DNA of 56,582 nt from positions 1 through 56,582 of the forward strand of contig MWBW01000001.1 of assembly GCA_002069725.1 (NCBI GenBank), in the 5' to 3' direction. Made by a program: the position numbers and the translations under genes. Positions 1-7,929 of this stretch are shown one piece after another. The notes under the pieces were generated by a model. That model worked only from the letters and a program-made list of their open reading frames with translations. It was not told where the DNA came from and did no database searches. This DNA comes from Firmicutes bacterium ADurb.Bin248 (GTDB taxonomy: Bacteria; Bacillota; Clostridia; Christensenellales; CAG-138). Numbering within the stretch: position 1 is the stretch's first letter; each line of letters opens with the position of its first letter.

Positions 1-2
1 CC

Positions 3-3000
3 GCCTATGCGGGTACGGCGGATCTGGACATCGGCTACGATACGCCCATCAGCGTCTACATCAGCAACGCCGTTTTCGATGACGGCGGCGGCGCGTCCTT
101 CAATCTTCTGAGCAGCGGGACGGTCTACCTGAAGGAGCCGGTCGAGCTAAAAAACATCGGTCTGACGCTGATGAGCCTCAATATGACACCAGAGATCCGC
201 AAGGCGCAGGTCAGCGGCTTTGTGAAAAGCACCGTTGAAGGGCAGAATCTGGCGGGCAACCTGTACGTTTTCGAATTTGAAAACGCAAAGCTGGAGTATG
301 GAAGCATTGAAGCCACCGAAGGGCTGCCACAGTTCCGCTATCAGCAGCTCATAATCAAAGAGCTGAACCATGTGACCATCCATCTCCAGCCCACGAAGCA
401 ATGGGACAAGCGGCTGCTATCCATGTCGGCAGACGGAGCGTCCATGAAGTTCCATCTTGAAACGCTGAACAACGAAGGACTGAAATTCACCCGAAGCACG
501 ATGAGCTTTGACCTGCAAGGCAGGTTGAACGGCGTTTTCGCTGCCAGAGAGGAGCAATGCTTGCAGCTGCTGGTGCCGGGTGGCGCAGGGCTGCGCGTGG
601 AGAGCGCCGTCCTTGAGTATGCACACGGCGAGGTCAAGCCGGGCGGGCGGCTGGTTGGCAAGCTGGTTCTGCCCTTTGAAAAGGCTACCGCTGGAGGCTC
701 CCTCGTACCGGCGGTTTACGCGGGCGGACATCCCGCCCACAACGAGATGGACGAGCTTGCGTCCGGAAACGGCGAGCTCACGGAAGGGCTGATGGTTGCA
801 ATGGGCGACACGCTGGTACACTACGGCGAAGCCGTGCAGCAAAACAGTCTGCTCATCCTTCCCAATTCCTTTGAGCTTCAGGATAAATGCGCATCCATCC
901 CGATCGACCTTAAGAACTGGAACGGCGAGGGCTTTGTGGTGGAAACGTCCTCCATGGACCCGGTGAGGGTGACAAACCGCAATGTTGGAGAAAGCGGATA
1001 CAATCAGGACGGTTTTTATTATACTCAGCGTGCGCAGGCCGTGATCGTCTCTCCCACATCCGTGTCGGTTGACCTGAACCGGGATGCTTTCCTTCCGGGA
1101 CAGGCGCAGGCGCAAAGCGGCGCAGAAGAAATCCTGACGCCGAAGGAGACCCAACTGCCGTTCTGGGTCGGCATTGTGATAAACGGCGGCAAACTGGAAC
1201 TGCCGTCCGCCTACATCCAGCAGAAAGGCGGCGGAAGCATTGAATTTACACTGGCAACGGGCGAGATGATCTATGACCTGAACGGCTTCAGCTATCAGAC
1301 CTATATGTACAGCAACGATCCGCAGGGCGTGCCGGCTCAGTTCGGTGATAACCTAGGCGGCTTCAAGGAGGTGCGCGTCAAGGACTGCCTTCTGGATATG
1401 TATGCCAACCGCGTCAACCTTGAGATCAACGCAAATGTCAGGATCGATCTATTCCACCGTGAATGGATCGAAGCGAAGCTGTTTACAGACGAGAAAGGAA
1501 AATTCATCTGCTCGGCAGCACCGACAGAGCTGGAGGACGGTCTGGCGAAGGATGTTGACGTCCACATAAGCGGCGGCTTCTTTGAGCCGGAGGGTCTGAA
1601 AATCAGTGGGCAGCTCATCCTGCCTCTGCCGGGAACCGAGGGCTTTGAGATAGGCGCCGAGGAAGCGCTCACCTTCAGCAATATGATCGTTCCGTCCGAT
1701 TTGGAGAAAATCCGTACACAGGACGGCACAAACAGATATGCCTCCGTGCCGCTCGACAAGCCGGTGAACATCAACTTTGAGGGCTTCCCGATGGAGGTGC
1801 GGGGATTTGACATCAAATATACCGCCCCGCCGCCGATGAACAGTATCGGTGAACGAAACAAGCACAAGTCCGACTGGGTGGAGCTGACGCTGCGCGGCGC
1901 GACACAGCTTTCCAACACGATCGCGCTGTCGGACGAGTCAACCGACTCGCTGGTCATCAAGTGCGCCGACAGGCGGGACACTCCTACTGTTATCCATGAT
2001 GCTTCCGTGTCGGTGCTGAACAACTCCTTCGACGGCTGCGTAGATGTCGTGGGTGTGTTGAGGCCCAAGAAAAACCAAAACACGGGCGGCAGCCTTGTGG
2101 AGTTTGAAACCGATGAGCTGACCCTCAACTTCCTGGGACAGAGCCTGGAAGACCTGCCGGTGACCCACTATGCCCGCTTTGGTAAATCCGGTGACAAATT
2201 CTACTTCGCCGTAGGGCTTACGCCTTTGGGTGGAAACCCCATCAACTTCGGCGGCGGAAACATCAGGAACTTCACCGGACTGGTAGCCCAGAACATGGTG
2301 GTTGAGAAGGATGCAGAGGGAAGGCTGGCCTTCCCCGACAATGCCGGAGCCATGGGAGCCTACATCAAGAACCTACAGGTGGGCGGCGGCAAATTCTCCG
2401 GTGGAATCAAAGGCGAGATGACCGTTATCAAGCTGTGTACGATCAAGGACTTGTATTTCGGTTTTGAACCTGGTCCGAAGGTCGCGGCAAGCGGAGAAGT
2501 ATATATGCCGCTCGATATCAAGTCCATCGTCAACGGCAACCCGTCCCGATATATCGGTAAGGCGGTTATCCAGTACAGGCATCCTGAACGCTACTTCTCC
2601 TTCAACCTGACCTTTGAAAAAATGAACCTCGTACTGTTCGATTTCAGCGGAAGTTTGGGCTTTGAGTACAGCCCCCGGCTGTTCGGAGTCCAGATCGGGT
2701 ATCCCGAAACGCTGGTTACAAACTTCCAGCTTGGCCCCATCCCTGTTCATGTGGGCGCAGGGCTGGCTTACCGCATCGATGAAGACAGCGCATCCATGGT
2801 TCGGGCAAAGTTTGAGTTCGGTCTTGAAAAGGACATCAACATTGCCATCGTTTATTTGCGCGGATATATCTACGCAGGTGCTGACGGGGCCTATTACTTT
2901 GACGGTCCCGACGCCGACAGGATCGCGCTTGAGCTGTATCTCAAGGGCGGCATCAACGGAGGAATCCGGGCGGCTGGGAAACGCTTCGACATCATCAGCT

Positions 3001-3152
3001 TCTATCTGGATGCGCGCGGAAATCTGGCGGCTGCGTCTCCGTACACCGCTTGGGATCTCGAGTGCTCCTGCAAGGTGTCCTACAGCCTCGATTTGTGGCT
3101 GGTGTCGGTGGAAGGCTCGGTCAATGCGAGATTCGACACAACGATAGGATGA
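3..3152 (+). CDS. Very large beta-rich protein of unknown function, 5' end outside window
   Basis: The frame is open from base 3 at the left edge, so the true start lies upstream. At least 1,049 residues are encoded before the TGA at 3150-3152. An internal ATG at 171 exists, but nothing marks it as the real start. I do not recognise the family. The translation is almost entirely alternating hydrophobic/polar beta-strand-like sequence. It has recurring 'G-x-L-x-L-P' steps (for example around 1600-1630 and 640-670) and many paired 'K/R-x-x-x-L' strands. No transmembrane helix and few cysteines are visible. The C-terminal third is rich in Tyr, Phe and Gly. This suggests an elongated beta-solenoid or beta-sheet filament, as in large surface, injection-apparatus or lipid-transfer-like proteins, but that is inference from composition only. 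It ends cleanly and is followed by hairpins. Confidence 0.75.
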   Translation, partial: AYAGTADLDIGYDTPISVYISNAVFDDGGGASFNLLSSGTVYLKEPVELKNIGLTLMSLNMTPEIRKAQVSGFVKSTVEGQNLAGNLYVFEFENAKLEYGSIEATEGLPQFRYQQLIIKELNHVTIHLQPTKQWDKRLLSMSADGASMKFHLETLNNEGLKFTRSTMSFDLQGRLNGVFAAREEQCLQLLVPGGAGLRVESAVLEYAHGEVKPGGRLVGKLVLPFEKATAGGSLVPAVYAGGHPAHNEMDELASGNGELTEGLMVAMGDTLVHYGEAVQQNSLLILPNSFELQDKCASIPIDLKNWNGEGFVVETSSMDPVRVTNRNVGESGYNQDGFYYTQRAQAVIVSPTSVSVDLNRDAFLPGQAQAQSGAEEILTPKETQLPFWVGIVINGGKLELPSAYIQQKGGGSIEFTLATGEMIYDLNGFSYQTYMYSNDPQGVPAQFGDNLGGFKEVRVKDCLLDMYANRVNLEINANVRIDLFHREWIEAKLFTDEKGKFICSAAPTELEDGLAKDVDVHISGGFFEPEGLKISGQLILPLPGTEGFEIGAEEALTFSNMIVPSDLEKIRTQDGTNRYASVPLDKPVNINFEGFPMEVRGFDIKYTAPPPMNSIGERNKHKSDWVELTLRGATQLSNTIALSDESTDSLVIKCADRRDTPTVIHDASVSVLNNSFDGCVDVVGVLRPKKNQNTGGSLVEFETDELTLNFLGQSLEDLPVTHYARFGKSGDKFYFAVGLTPLGGNPINFGGGNIRNFTGLVAQNMVVEKDAEGRLAFPDNAGAMGAYIKNLQVGGGKFSGGIKGEMTVIKLCTIKDLYFGFEPGPKVAASGEVYMPLDIKSIVNGNPSRYIGKAVIQYRHPERYFSFNLTFEKMNLVLFDFSGSLGFEYSPRLFGVQIGYPETLVTNFQLGPIPVHVGAGLAYRIDEDSASMVRAKFEFGLEKDINIAIVYLRGYIYAGADGAYYFDGPDADRIALELYLKGGINGGIRAAGKRFDIISFYLDARGNLAAASPYTAWDLECSCKVSYSLDLWLVSVEGSVNARFDTTIG

Positions 3153-3372
3153 TAAATATGATATTGCTCGAAAGCACTACGCACGTTCCTATCGTATGGT
3201 CTTCGCCGGCTGGCAGACCATTGAGGCCATGAAGTATTTCTTCTACAGCACAGGCGTTTCACAAATTGGCTGGGTCAAGAGGAATATTACAAAACAGAAT
3301 AGAGCCAAGGGCAAACCCATCAAAAGATGGGGACGCAAAGCTATAGGATCTAAGGCGCTTCTCGCGCTATGA
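3148..3372 (+). pseudogene. Start-less remnant reading frame, C-terminal fragment of an unknown protein
   Basis: Right after (and overlapping by 5 bases) the stop of the large upstream gene, another frame stays open for 74 codons to a TGA at 3370-3372. It encodes an aromatic then basic peptide with a core reading YRMVFAGWQTIEAMKYFF and a tail rich in Lys/Arg. There is no start codon with a ribosome binding site at its beginning, and the frame begins just after an in-frame TAG at 3145-3147. The protein-like composition suggests the tail of a gene cut by insertion or deletion at the mobile-element edge. It could also be chance. Confidence 0.3.
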
Positions 3373-3382
3373 TAGCCTGGCT

Positions 3383-3450
3383 GCCAAAAGTCAAGCAAAG
3401 CCTACCCTTTTCCCAGAGGGCGGGCTTTTGCGGTCTTTCTGGCTTTTGAC
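3383..3450 (+). terminator. Long imperfect hairpin after the first gene
   Basis: Outer arms 3383-3393 and 3440-3450 pair with one mismatch and one wobble. Inner arms around 3395-3407 and 3418-3431 pair imperfectly. It lies downstream of the large gene and its remnant and would serve as their transcription end. There is no strong T-tract after it, so termination is only plausible. Confidence 0.4.
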
Positions 3451-3476
3451 GGATGATTTCAGGGTATCATATAAGG

Positions 3477-3500
3477 CTTTCGCCGTGCTCCTGGCGAAAG
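3477..3500 (+). repeat. Perfect 8-bp inverted repeat
   Basis: CTTTCGCC at 3477-3484 and GGCGAAAG at 3493-3500 are exact complements with an 8-base loop. It is one of several hairpins in the roughly 420 bases between the first gene and the sigma-factor gene. No protein-coding frame is evident in that gap. Confidence 0.4.
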
Positions 3501-3593
3501 GGGGATCTATGATTATCTGTTTCTACTCCATTTGGAGGCTGAAATAAAGACGGAGCACTTCGTACATACGACCATCCTCAACTTCAATATTAC

Positions 3594-3641
3594 AAAAAGT
3601 CAGCGTTTTGTCTGAACGGGCAAAGTACTGACTTTTTATTT
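3594..3641 (+). terminator. Rho-independent terminator-like hairpin
   Basis: AAAAAGTCAG at 3594-3603 pairs perfectly over 10 bases with CTGACTTTTT at 3628-3637, and a T-rich stretch follows. It lies upstream of the sigma-factor gene, so it may be an attenuator for that gene or the end of an upstream transcript. Confidence 0.55.
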
Positions 3642-3680
3642 TCGACAAAAAAACGGGTAGTTCGACTTTCGAGGGAGGAT

Positions 3681-3700
3681 GAAAACGCTTTTGCGTTTTC
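3681..3700 (+). repeat. Perfect hairpin in the leader of the sigma-factor gene
   Basis: GAAAACGC, four T, then GCGTTTTC form a perfect 8-bp stem with a 4-base loop. It is flanked by GGAGG (around 3674-3678) and CCTCC (around 3704-3708), which extend the pairing. It sits about 100 bases before the sigma-factor start and may be a leader regulatory structure. Confidence 0.4.
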
Positions 3701-3796
3701 CGGCCTCCTTATCCGTTCATATCCGCCCCGGTGCCGTTCCCCGCCGCCTGTTCTTCATTTTCGGATTTCAAAAATCGTGAAATGGAGGACAAGCTC

Positions 3797-4213
3797 ATGG
3801 ATAATCATGACACAGAATATACACTGCTGGTCGGGAAAAAGCGCATCCCCGTGACCCAGGAGGTCTATAAAGCCTATTACCGCTGCCGGGACAGGGAAAA
3901 ATACCTGGACAAGCTGGCGGAGGAAAATAACATCTCCCTGGAAGGCTGCGCCGAGAAAGGCATTTCCGTGGAATACATAATCGCCACTACCGAGGACTCC
4001 ATGGAGGACGCGATCATATTAAACGAGATGATCGCCAGGATGCTCCGGTGCGTTAAAATGCTCGACGGTCCGGACAGGAAGCTCATCGTGGAGCTGTATC
4101 TGCATGGCAAAAGCGAGCGCCAAATATCCAGGGAAACCGGCGTTCCCCAGCGGACGATCAACGATAGGAAGCGCAAAATCCTGTCCAAATTAAAAAAACT
4201 CATGGAAAAGTAA
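3797..4213 (+). CDS. Small sigma-70-like regulator with region-4 helix-turn-helix (mobile-element type)
   Basis: This 138-residue protein ends in a region-4 helix-turn-helix (about residues 88-135; core GKSERQISRETGVPQRTIND) followed by a Lys-rich recognition tail. It lacks a recognisable region 2, so it is a sigma-like transcription regulator of the kind found at the head of Firmicutes integrative elements rather than a complete sigma factor. I chose ATG 3797 because GGAGG (3784-3788) lies 8 bases upstream; in-frame codons further upstream have no such site. It is isolated by hairpins on both sides and followed by a strong terminator. It probably controls transcription of the recombinase module downstream. 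That role is inferred from position. Confidence 0.85.
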   Translation: MDNHDTEYTLLVGKKRIPVTQEVYKAYYRCRDREKYLDKLAEENNISLEGCAEKGISVEYIIATTEDSMEDAIILNEMIARMLRCVKMLDGPDRKLIVELYLHGKSERQISRETGVPQRTINDRKRKILSKLKKLMEK

Positions 4214-4229
4214 AAATAATTCCGCTCAA

Positions 4230-4269
4230 CCCCTCACTTTTTTCCCTAAAGAAGTGAGGGGCTTTTTTT
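4230..4269 (+). terminator. Strong rho-independent terminator of the sigma-like gene
   Basis: CCCCTCACTT (4230-4239) and AAGTGAGGGG (4252-4261) form a perfect 10-bp stem followed by C and seven T. It ends transcription 17 bases after the stop codon of the sigma-like gene. Confidence 0.9.
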
Positions 4270-4280
4270 ATTCCCCTGTT

Positions 4281-4755
4281 GCTCTTTGAAAAGTCCATAA
4301 CCGGCTGCATAAATACATGATCTGTCCGGCCGTGATGAGCGGCAGCGACGTTGACGGGCGCGCCAAGACTGCCTGCGGATGGGTGACAGGCATCCGTCGA
4401 ACCGATGGCATCGAAGGTGACGAGCGAGAACGCCCGGTCATAAAACGGTCTGTGGTGGACCGTATCGCAATGAAACGGACAGTGCTAACGCTACTTTTGT
4501 CCAGCCCCAGCCCCGCCTGAACGCGGGATCACGCAAGGGGGACAACTCGCAGAGATCCTGGGAGAGGTGAAATTCCTATGGAGTTTGCTTAACCGGCAAA
4601 CCGTTTATGCCGCCGCCCTGACAAGCCGCAAGGCTTTTGTGCTTCGGGGAGTAGTGTCGAATAGAAGCACGGCAACCATTTTGAAATGAAGAACACGCAG
4701 ATCAATTTTGATCTCAGAAACTACGCGGCAGGACGATTGTGCTCTGCCGCGTCCT
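4281..4755 (+). ncRNA. Candidate large structured RNA in the mobile element
   Basis: Between the terminator at 4269 and the next gene at 4801 there is no credible coding frame, but the stretch holds many short-range perfect stems. These are 4376-4381/4391-4396; 4445-4450/4458-4463; 4477-4481/4498-4502; 4512-4516/4523-4527; 4583-4588/4596-4601; 4623-4627/4632-4636 closed by a GCAA (GNRA) tetraloop; 4639-4645/4664-4670; 4699-4704/4709-4714; and a 9-bp stem 4723-4731/4744-4752. This density, with a GNRA loop, suggests a folded RNA rather than plain leader sequence. The last two stems could instead be an attenuator for the following gene. The family is not identified. An orphan HEARO/omega-type RNA is one possibility, because the last part resembles what I remember of such elements, but no IscB- or TnpB-like gene is nearby. 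Covariance is untested. Confidence 0.42.
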
Positions 4756-4800
4756 TGTGAGATTAAAACATCAAAAATGAAGAATTGGAGGTATTCAGAT

Positions 4801-5190
4801 ATGGACGAGAATAAACGCGCCTGGACTTACAGCCGGATCGACGCGCCGGAGGACGCTCACGGCCGCCTGAAAGGGCAGAAAAAAGAATTATTCGATTATG
4901 CCGAGCAGATGGGCTTTGAAGTGGTGGGATCTTCCGAGGATCTCGGCAGCGGTCTTGATTTTGAGCGTTCCGGACTTCTGAAGGTTATGAAGGCCGCCGC
5001 GGACGGAGAATTTGGCGTGCTGCTGATAAAGCGGCTTGACCGCCTGGGGCGGGACATGCCCAAGACGATGGAGCTTCTCATGGGAATGGAGCAGATTGGC
5101 ATCAAGGTCTACTCACCACTGGAGGGTGAAATCAGCTTTTCCCAATACAAGGAGCTGTATGACGGATATTGCGCCATGATTCTGAAATAG
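4801..5190 (+). CDS. Stand-alone resolvase-domain protein lacking the catalytic serine
   Basis: This 129-residue protein consists only of a serine-recombinase N-terminal (resolvase) fold. It keeps the opening strand (Y10-S-R12-I-D14), the helix with Q26, and the conserved K77-R-L-D-R81-L-G-R84 segment matching KSISRFSRN in the full-length neighbours. The position of the nucleophilic serine (R-V-S in the neighbours) is Asp14, so it should not cut DNA. No DNA-binding recombinase domain follows. ATG 4801 has GGAGG (4787-4791) 9 bases upstream. It heads the recombinase run, with the next gene 12 bases after its stop. A role as a regulatory or architectural partner, through dimer or tetramer contacts with the active recombinases, is inference. 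Confidence 0.8.
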   Translation: MDENKRAWTYSRIDAPEDAHGRLKGQKKELFDYAEQMGFEVVGSSEDLGSGLDFERSGLLKVMKAAADGEFGVLLIKRLDRLGRDMPKTMELLMGMEQIGIKVYSPLEGEISFSQYKELYDGYCAMILK

Positions 5191-5202
5191 GAGGACGCCG
5201 GT

Positions 5203-5364
5203 ATGAACGAAGCCGCTGAAAGAATTACCGCCAACGCCGATTATATCGGCATCGTAAACGCCCTGAACTGGCTGGTTTCCATCGGAAAAATCAGCGCCGA
5301 GGACAGCCGGAAAACGGCTGCGCGCATTGCCGAACAGCTTGGGGTATCTATTTTGCTTGTTTAG
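5203..5364 (+). CDS. 53-residue conserved-looking small protein in the recombinase operon
   Basis: ATG 5203 is preceded by AGGAGG (5189-5194), which overlaps the stop of the upstream gene, so the two are translated together. The product is a mostly helical peptide: a first amphipathic helix, then the segment NALNWLVSIGKISAEDSRKT, then a helix ending in a hydrophobic tail. It is neither strongly basic nor a recognisable helix-turn-helix. Its place between an inactive resolvase domain and an active serine recombinase suggests an accessory protein of the element, possibly a directionality factor, but nothing in the sequence proves this. Its function is unknown. Confidence 0.6.
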   Translation: MNEAAERITANADYIGIVNALNWLVSIGKISAEDSRKTAARIAEQLGVSILLV

Positions 5365-5441
5365 TGCTTTTGGTGATAGCTATTGGAACGATAGTGTGGT
5401 AGTGTCTGTTGTTGACAAACAAAGAAAGGAGGCGAAAAGCC

Positions 5442-7058
5442 GTGATAACAAGCCAAGACTACGTTGCCGGGACATCCGCGAAAACGCTGAACCCGGCGAA
5501 CCCGCAGGTCATCGTCATCGATCCGATCCTGCAGGTGAGAAGCCATAAGCTGCGGACCGCGGCTTACGCCCGTGTCAGCAGCGACTCCGATGACCAGCTA
5601 TACTCCTTCGCGGCGCAGGTGAGCTATTACACCGAGCTGATCAAGGGAAACGAGGAATGGGAGTTCGTCGATATTTACGCTGACGAGGGCATCACAGGAC
5701 TGCGGATGGACAAGCGGGATGATTTTCTGCGGATGATCCGCGACTGCCGCAAGGGAAAAATCGACCGCATCCTGACCAAGTCCATCTCCCGCTTTTCCCG
5801 AAATACCAGGGAATGCCTGCAGATCATCCGGGAACTGAAATCCATCGGCGTGACCATCTACTTTGAAAAGGAGCATCTCGATACCGCTGAAGTCAGCGAC
5901 GAGATGCTCCTCACTTTTTTCTCCGGAAACGCCCAGCAGGAATCGATGACCATATCCGCCAACATGCGGTGGAGCTATCAAAACCGCATGAAAAAAGGGA
6001 CCTATGTGGCGTCATCCACGCCATACGGATATGCCTTAAAGGATATGGTTCTGACTGCCGATGAAGAACAGGCACGGATCGTGCGCTGGATTTTTGACAG
6101 CTATCTGTCGGGAAAAAGCATGCAGGAAATTGCCAAGGAGCTGACTGCTACAGGCGTTAAAAGGAAAAACGGTGAAAGCCAGTGGCACCACGCCGCGATC
6201 TCTTATATCCTGCAAAACGAGCGTTACATCGGTGACAAGCTATATCAAAAAACCTTTGCTACCGATACCCTGCCATTCCAACAGGTTCGCAACAAAGGAG
6301 AGCGTGACCGATATTACATTAAAAATGCTCACCCCCCCATTATAGGCAGGGAGCTGTTTGAACTGGTACAGCAGCTAATTGCAGAACGCAGGACGCAGTA
6401 TATCAGCTCTTCTTCCGCAGAAGTGTATCCTTTCAGTAGGATAATAAAATGCGGCGAATGCGGTACGCTTTTCAAACGCAAGATTTCAAATGGGAAAACC
6501 TATTGGGTATGCCGCAACCATAATCTTGACAAGAACAACTGCGGCCTCACCCCAATTCCCGAACCGGAAATCTACGCGGCGTTTCACCGGATGTACCACA
6601 GGCTGAAACTAAATTATGACACCATCTTATGCCCCATGCTGGATCAACTGCAGGCGCTCAAACGGCATCGAAATTTGAGCAACCTGCAGGTAGTGGAGCT
6701 AAACCGGCAGATTGCAGAGCTTACGGAGCGGAATCATGTGCTGAACGGACTGAAGTCCAAAGGCATCATAGATTCCGCTCTCTTTATTTCCCAAACCGAC
6801 GAGCTGGGCAGAAAGATCCGCAGCCTGAAGGCAGAGAAAAACAAGCTGATGGAACAGGACGAGGACGACAGCGCCATCATCGAAACAAGGAACCTGATCG
6901 AGCTGCTGGAGGGCGGTCCGGAGCATCTGGATTATTTTAATGAAACGCTTTTTACCAGCCTGGTGGAGCTGATCACTGCGGCATCGAATCAGCGGTTGAA
7001 ATTCAGGCTGACAAACGGGCTGGAACTGGCTGAGTCCGTCGAAAGGACGGTGAGGTAA
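5442..7058 (+). CDS. Large serine recombinase 1
   Basis: This enzyme cuts and religates DNA through a phosphoserine link to move the element. With GTG 5442 as start (AAGGAGG at 5426-5432, 9 bases upstream) it has 538 residues; an upstream in-frame TTG at 5409 has no comparable site. An N-terminal resolvase domain (about 36-185) has the nucleophile Ser46 in Y-A-R-V-S and the KSISRFSRN segment. A recombinase domain (about 200-300) and a zinc ribbon with Cys337, Cys340, Cys357 and Cys367 follow. A coiled-coil stretch (about 400-490), usual in large serine integrases, comes last. It is the first of three tandem recombinase genes, with the next starting one base after its stop. Confidence 0.93.
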   Translation: MITSQDYVAGTSAKTLNPANPQVIVIDPILQVRSHKLRTAAYARVSSDSDDQLYSFAAQVSYYTELIKGNEEWEFVDIYADEGITGLRMDKRDDFLRMIRDCRKGKIDRILTKSISRFSRNTRECLQIIRELKSIGVTIYFEKEHLDTAEVSDEMLLTFFSGNAQQESMTISANMRWSYQNRMKKGTYVASSTPYGYALKDMVLTADEEQARIVRWIFDSYLSGKSMQEIAKELTATGVKRKNGESQWHHAAISYILQNERYIGDKLYQKTFATDTLPFQQVRNKGERDRYYIKNAHPPIIGRELFELVQQLIAERRTQYISSSSAEVYPFSRIIKCGECGTLFKRKISNGKTYWVCRNHNLDKNNCGLTPIPEPEIYAAFHRMYHRLKLNYDTILCPMLDQLQALKRHRNLSNLQVVELNRQIAELTERNHVLNGLKSKGIIDSALFISQTDELGRKIRSLKAEKNKLMEQDEDDSAIIETRNLIELLEGGPEHLDYFNETLFTSLVELITAASNQRLKFRLTNGLELAESVERTVR

Positions 7059-7059
7059 C

Positions 7060-7929
7060 ATGAAGCAACGGCAGTTGCCATTCGGATATGCGCTTCAACA
7101 AGGCCAGACCTTACAAGACAAGAAGGAAGCGGGCGCCATCCAATGGATATTTAACGCATACATAGAGGGAGCCTCCTACCTGGCTTTAGCAAGAACTCTG
7201 TCCGCGGAGGGTCCCCCCTACCATAAGGGGAAGCCAGAGTGGAACAAGCATATGGTCAAGCGGATTCTTGAAAACAGACGGTATCTCGGTACAGACAAAT
7301 ATCCTGCAATAATCAGCAAAGAAACCTATCTGCTTGCAGGAAATATCAGAGGTGAAAAAAACCGTCCCGCGACCGAGCCGGCATCGGTTAAAACGATGCG
7401 GAAATCAGCGGTATGTGCCATATGCGGCAGTGGCTTAAAACGCCACACGAAAAAAATAGTCAAAGAAAAATGGTATTGCGAGGGTGATGGCTGTGATTTC
7501 AGTCCGCAGATTACCGACGCCCTGTTGATCGGACAGGCCACCGACCTGCTGAACCTCGCCATACAAAACCCCGCGATCATCGAAATCCCGCCCATAGAGC
7601 TCCGCCCCCGCGATATCGAAGTCACAAGGCTGGCCAATGAGATCAACCGGGAGCTGGACAAAACGGACTGCGATGAAGAATACGTCAAAATCCTGATCAT
7701 GGCCCGCGCGGCGGCACAATACGGAATCTGTCCCGACGGTCTCCTGCCCAAAATGGCGCGGGAGCTTCGGGCAATGTTTGAAAGCCGAGAACTCTCGGCG
7801 GAATTCGATGCGGAACTGTTCGAATACGCCGTGGACGCGGTCATCGTCCAGCCGGACGGGACGGTATCCCTGAAGCTGAAAAACGGGCAGTACCTCAACA
7901 AGTCGGAAAGGAGAACCCCGCCATGCTGA
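7060..7929 (+). CDS. Serine-recombinase paralogue without catalytic domain (recombinase 2)
   Basis: This 289-residue protein starts directly in the recombinase DNA-binding domain (about 5-80; segment LPFGYALQQG through the helix ending ENRRYLG). It continues with a zinc ribbon with Cys119, Cys122, Cys140 and Cys145 and a helical tail. The resolvase catalytic domain is absent. The gene nevertheless looks intact: its start lies one base past the previous stop, its end overlaps the next gene by 7 bases, and no upstream catalytic remnant is fused to it. It therefore probably binds element ends or partners without cutting. Catalytic-domain-less members in three-recombinase modules are plausible from context, but I cannot cite a proven function. 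Confidence 0.85.
   Translation: MKQRQLPFGYALQQGQTLQDKKEAGAIQWIFNAYIEGASYLALARTLSAEGPPYHKGKPEWNKHMVKRILENRRYLGTDKYPAIISKETYLLAGNIRGEKNRPATEPASVKTMRKSAVCAICGSGLKRHTKKIVKEKWYCEGDGCDFSPQITDALLIGQATDLLNLAIQNPAIIEIPPIELRPRDIEVTRLANEINRELDKTDCDEEYVKILIMARAAAQYGICPDGLLPKMARELRAMFESRELSAEFDAELFEYAVDAVIVQPDGTVSLKLKNGQYLNKSERRTPPC

Noticed and set aside
4562..4580. Short similarity of GAGAGGTGAAATTCCTATGG to rRNA
   Set aside because: Only about a dozen bases agree and the surroundings do not follow rRNA, so it is not a ribosomal fragment.
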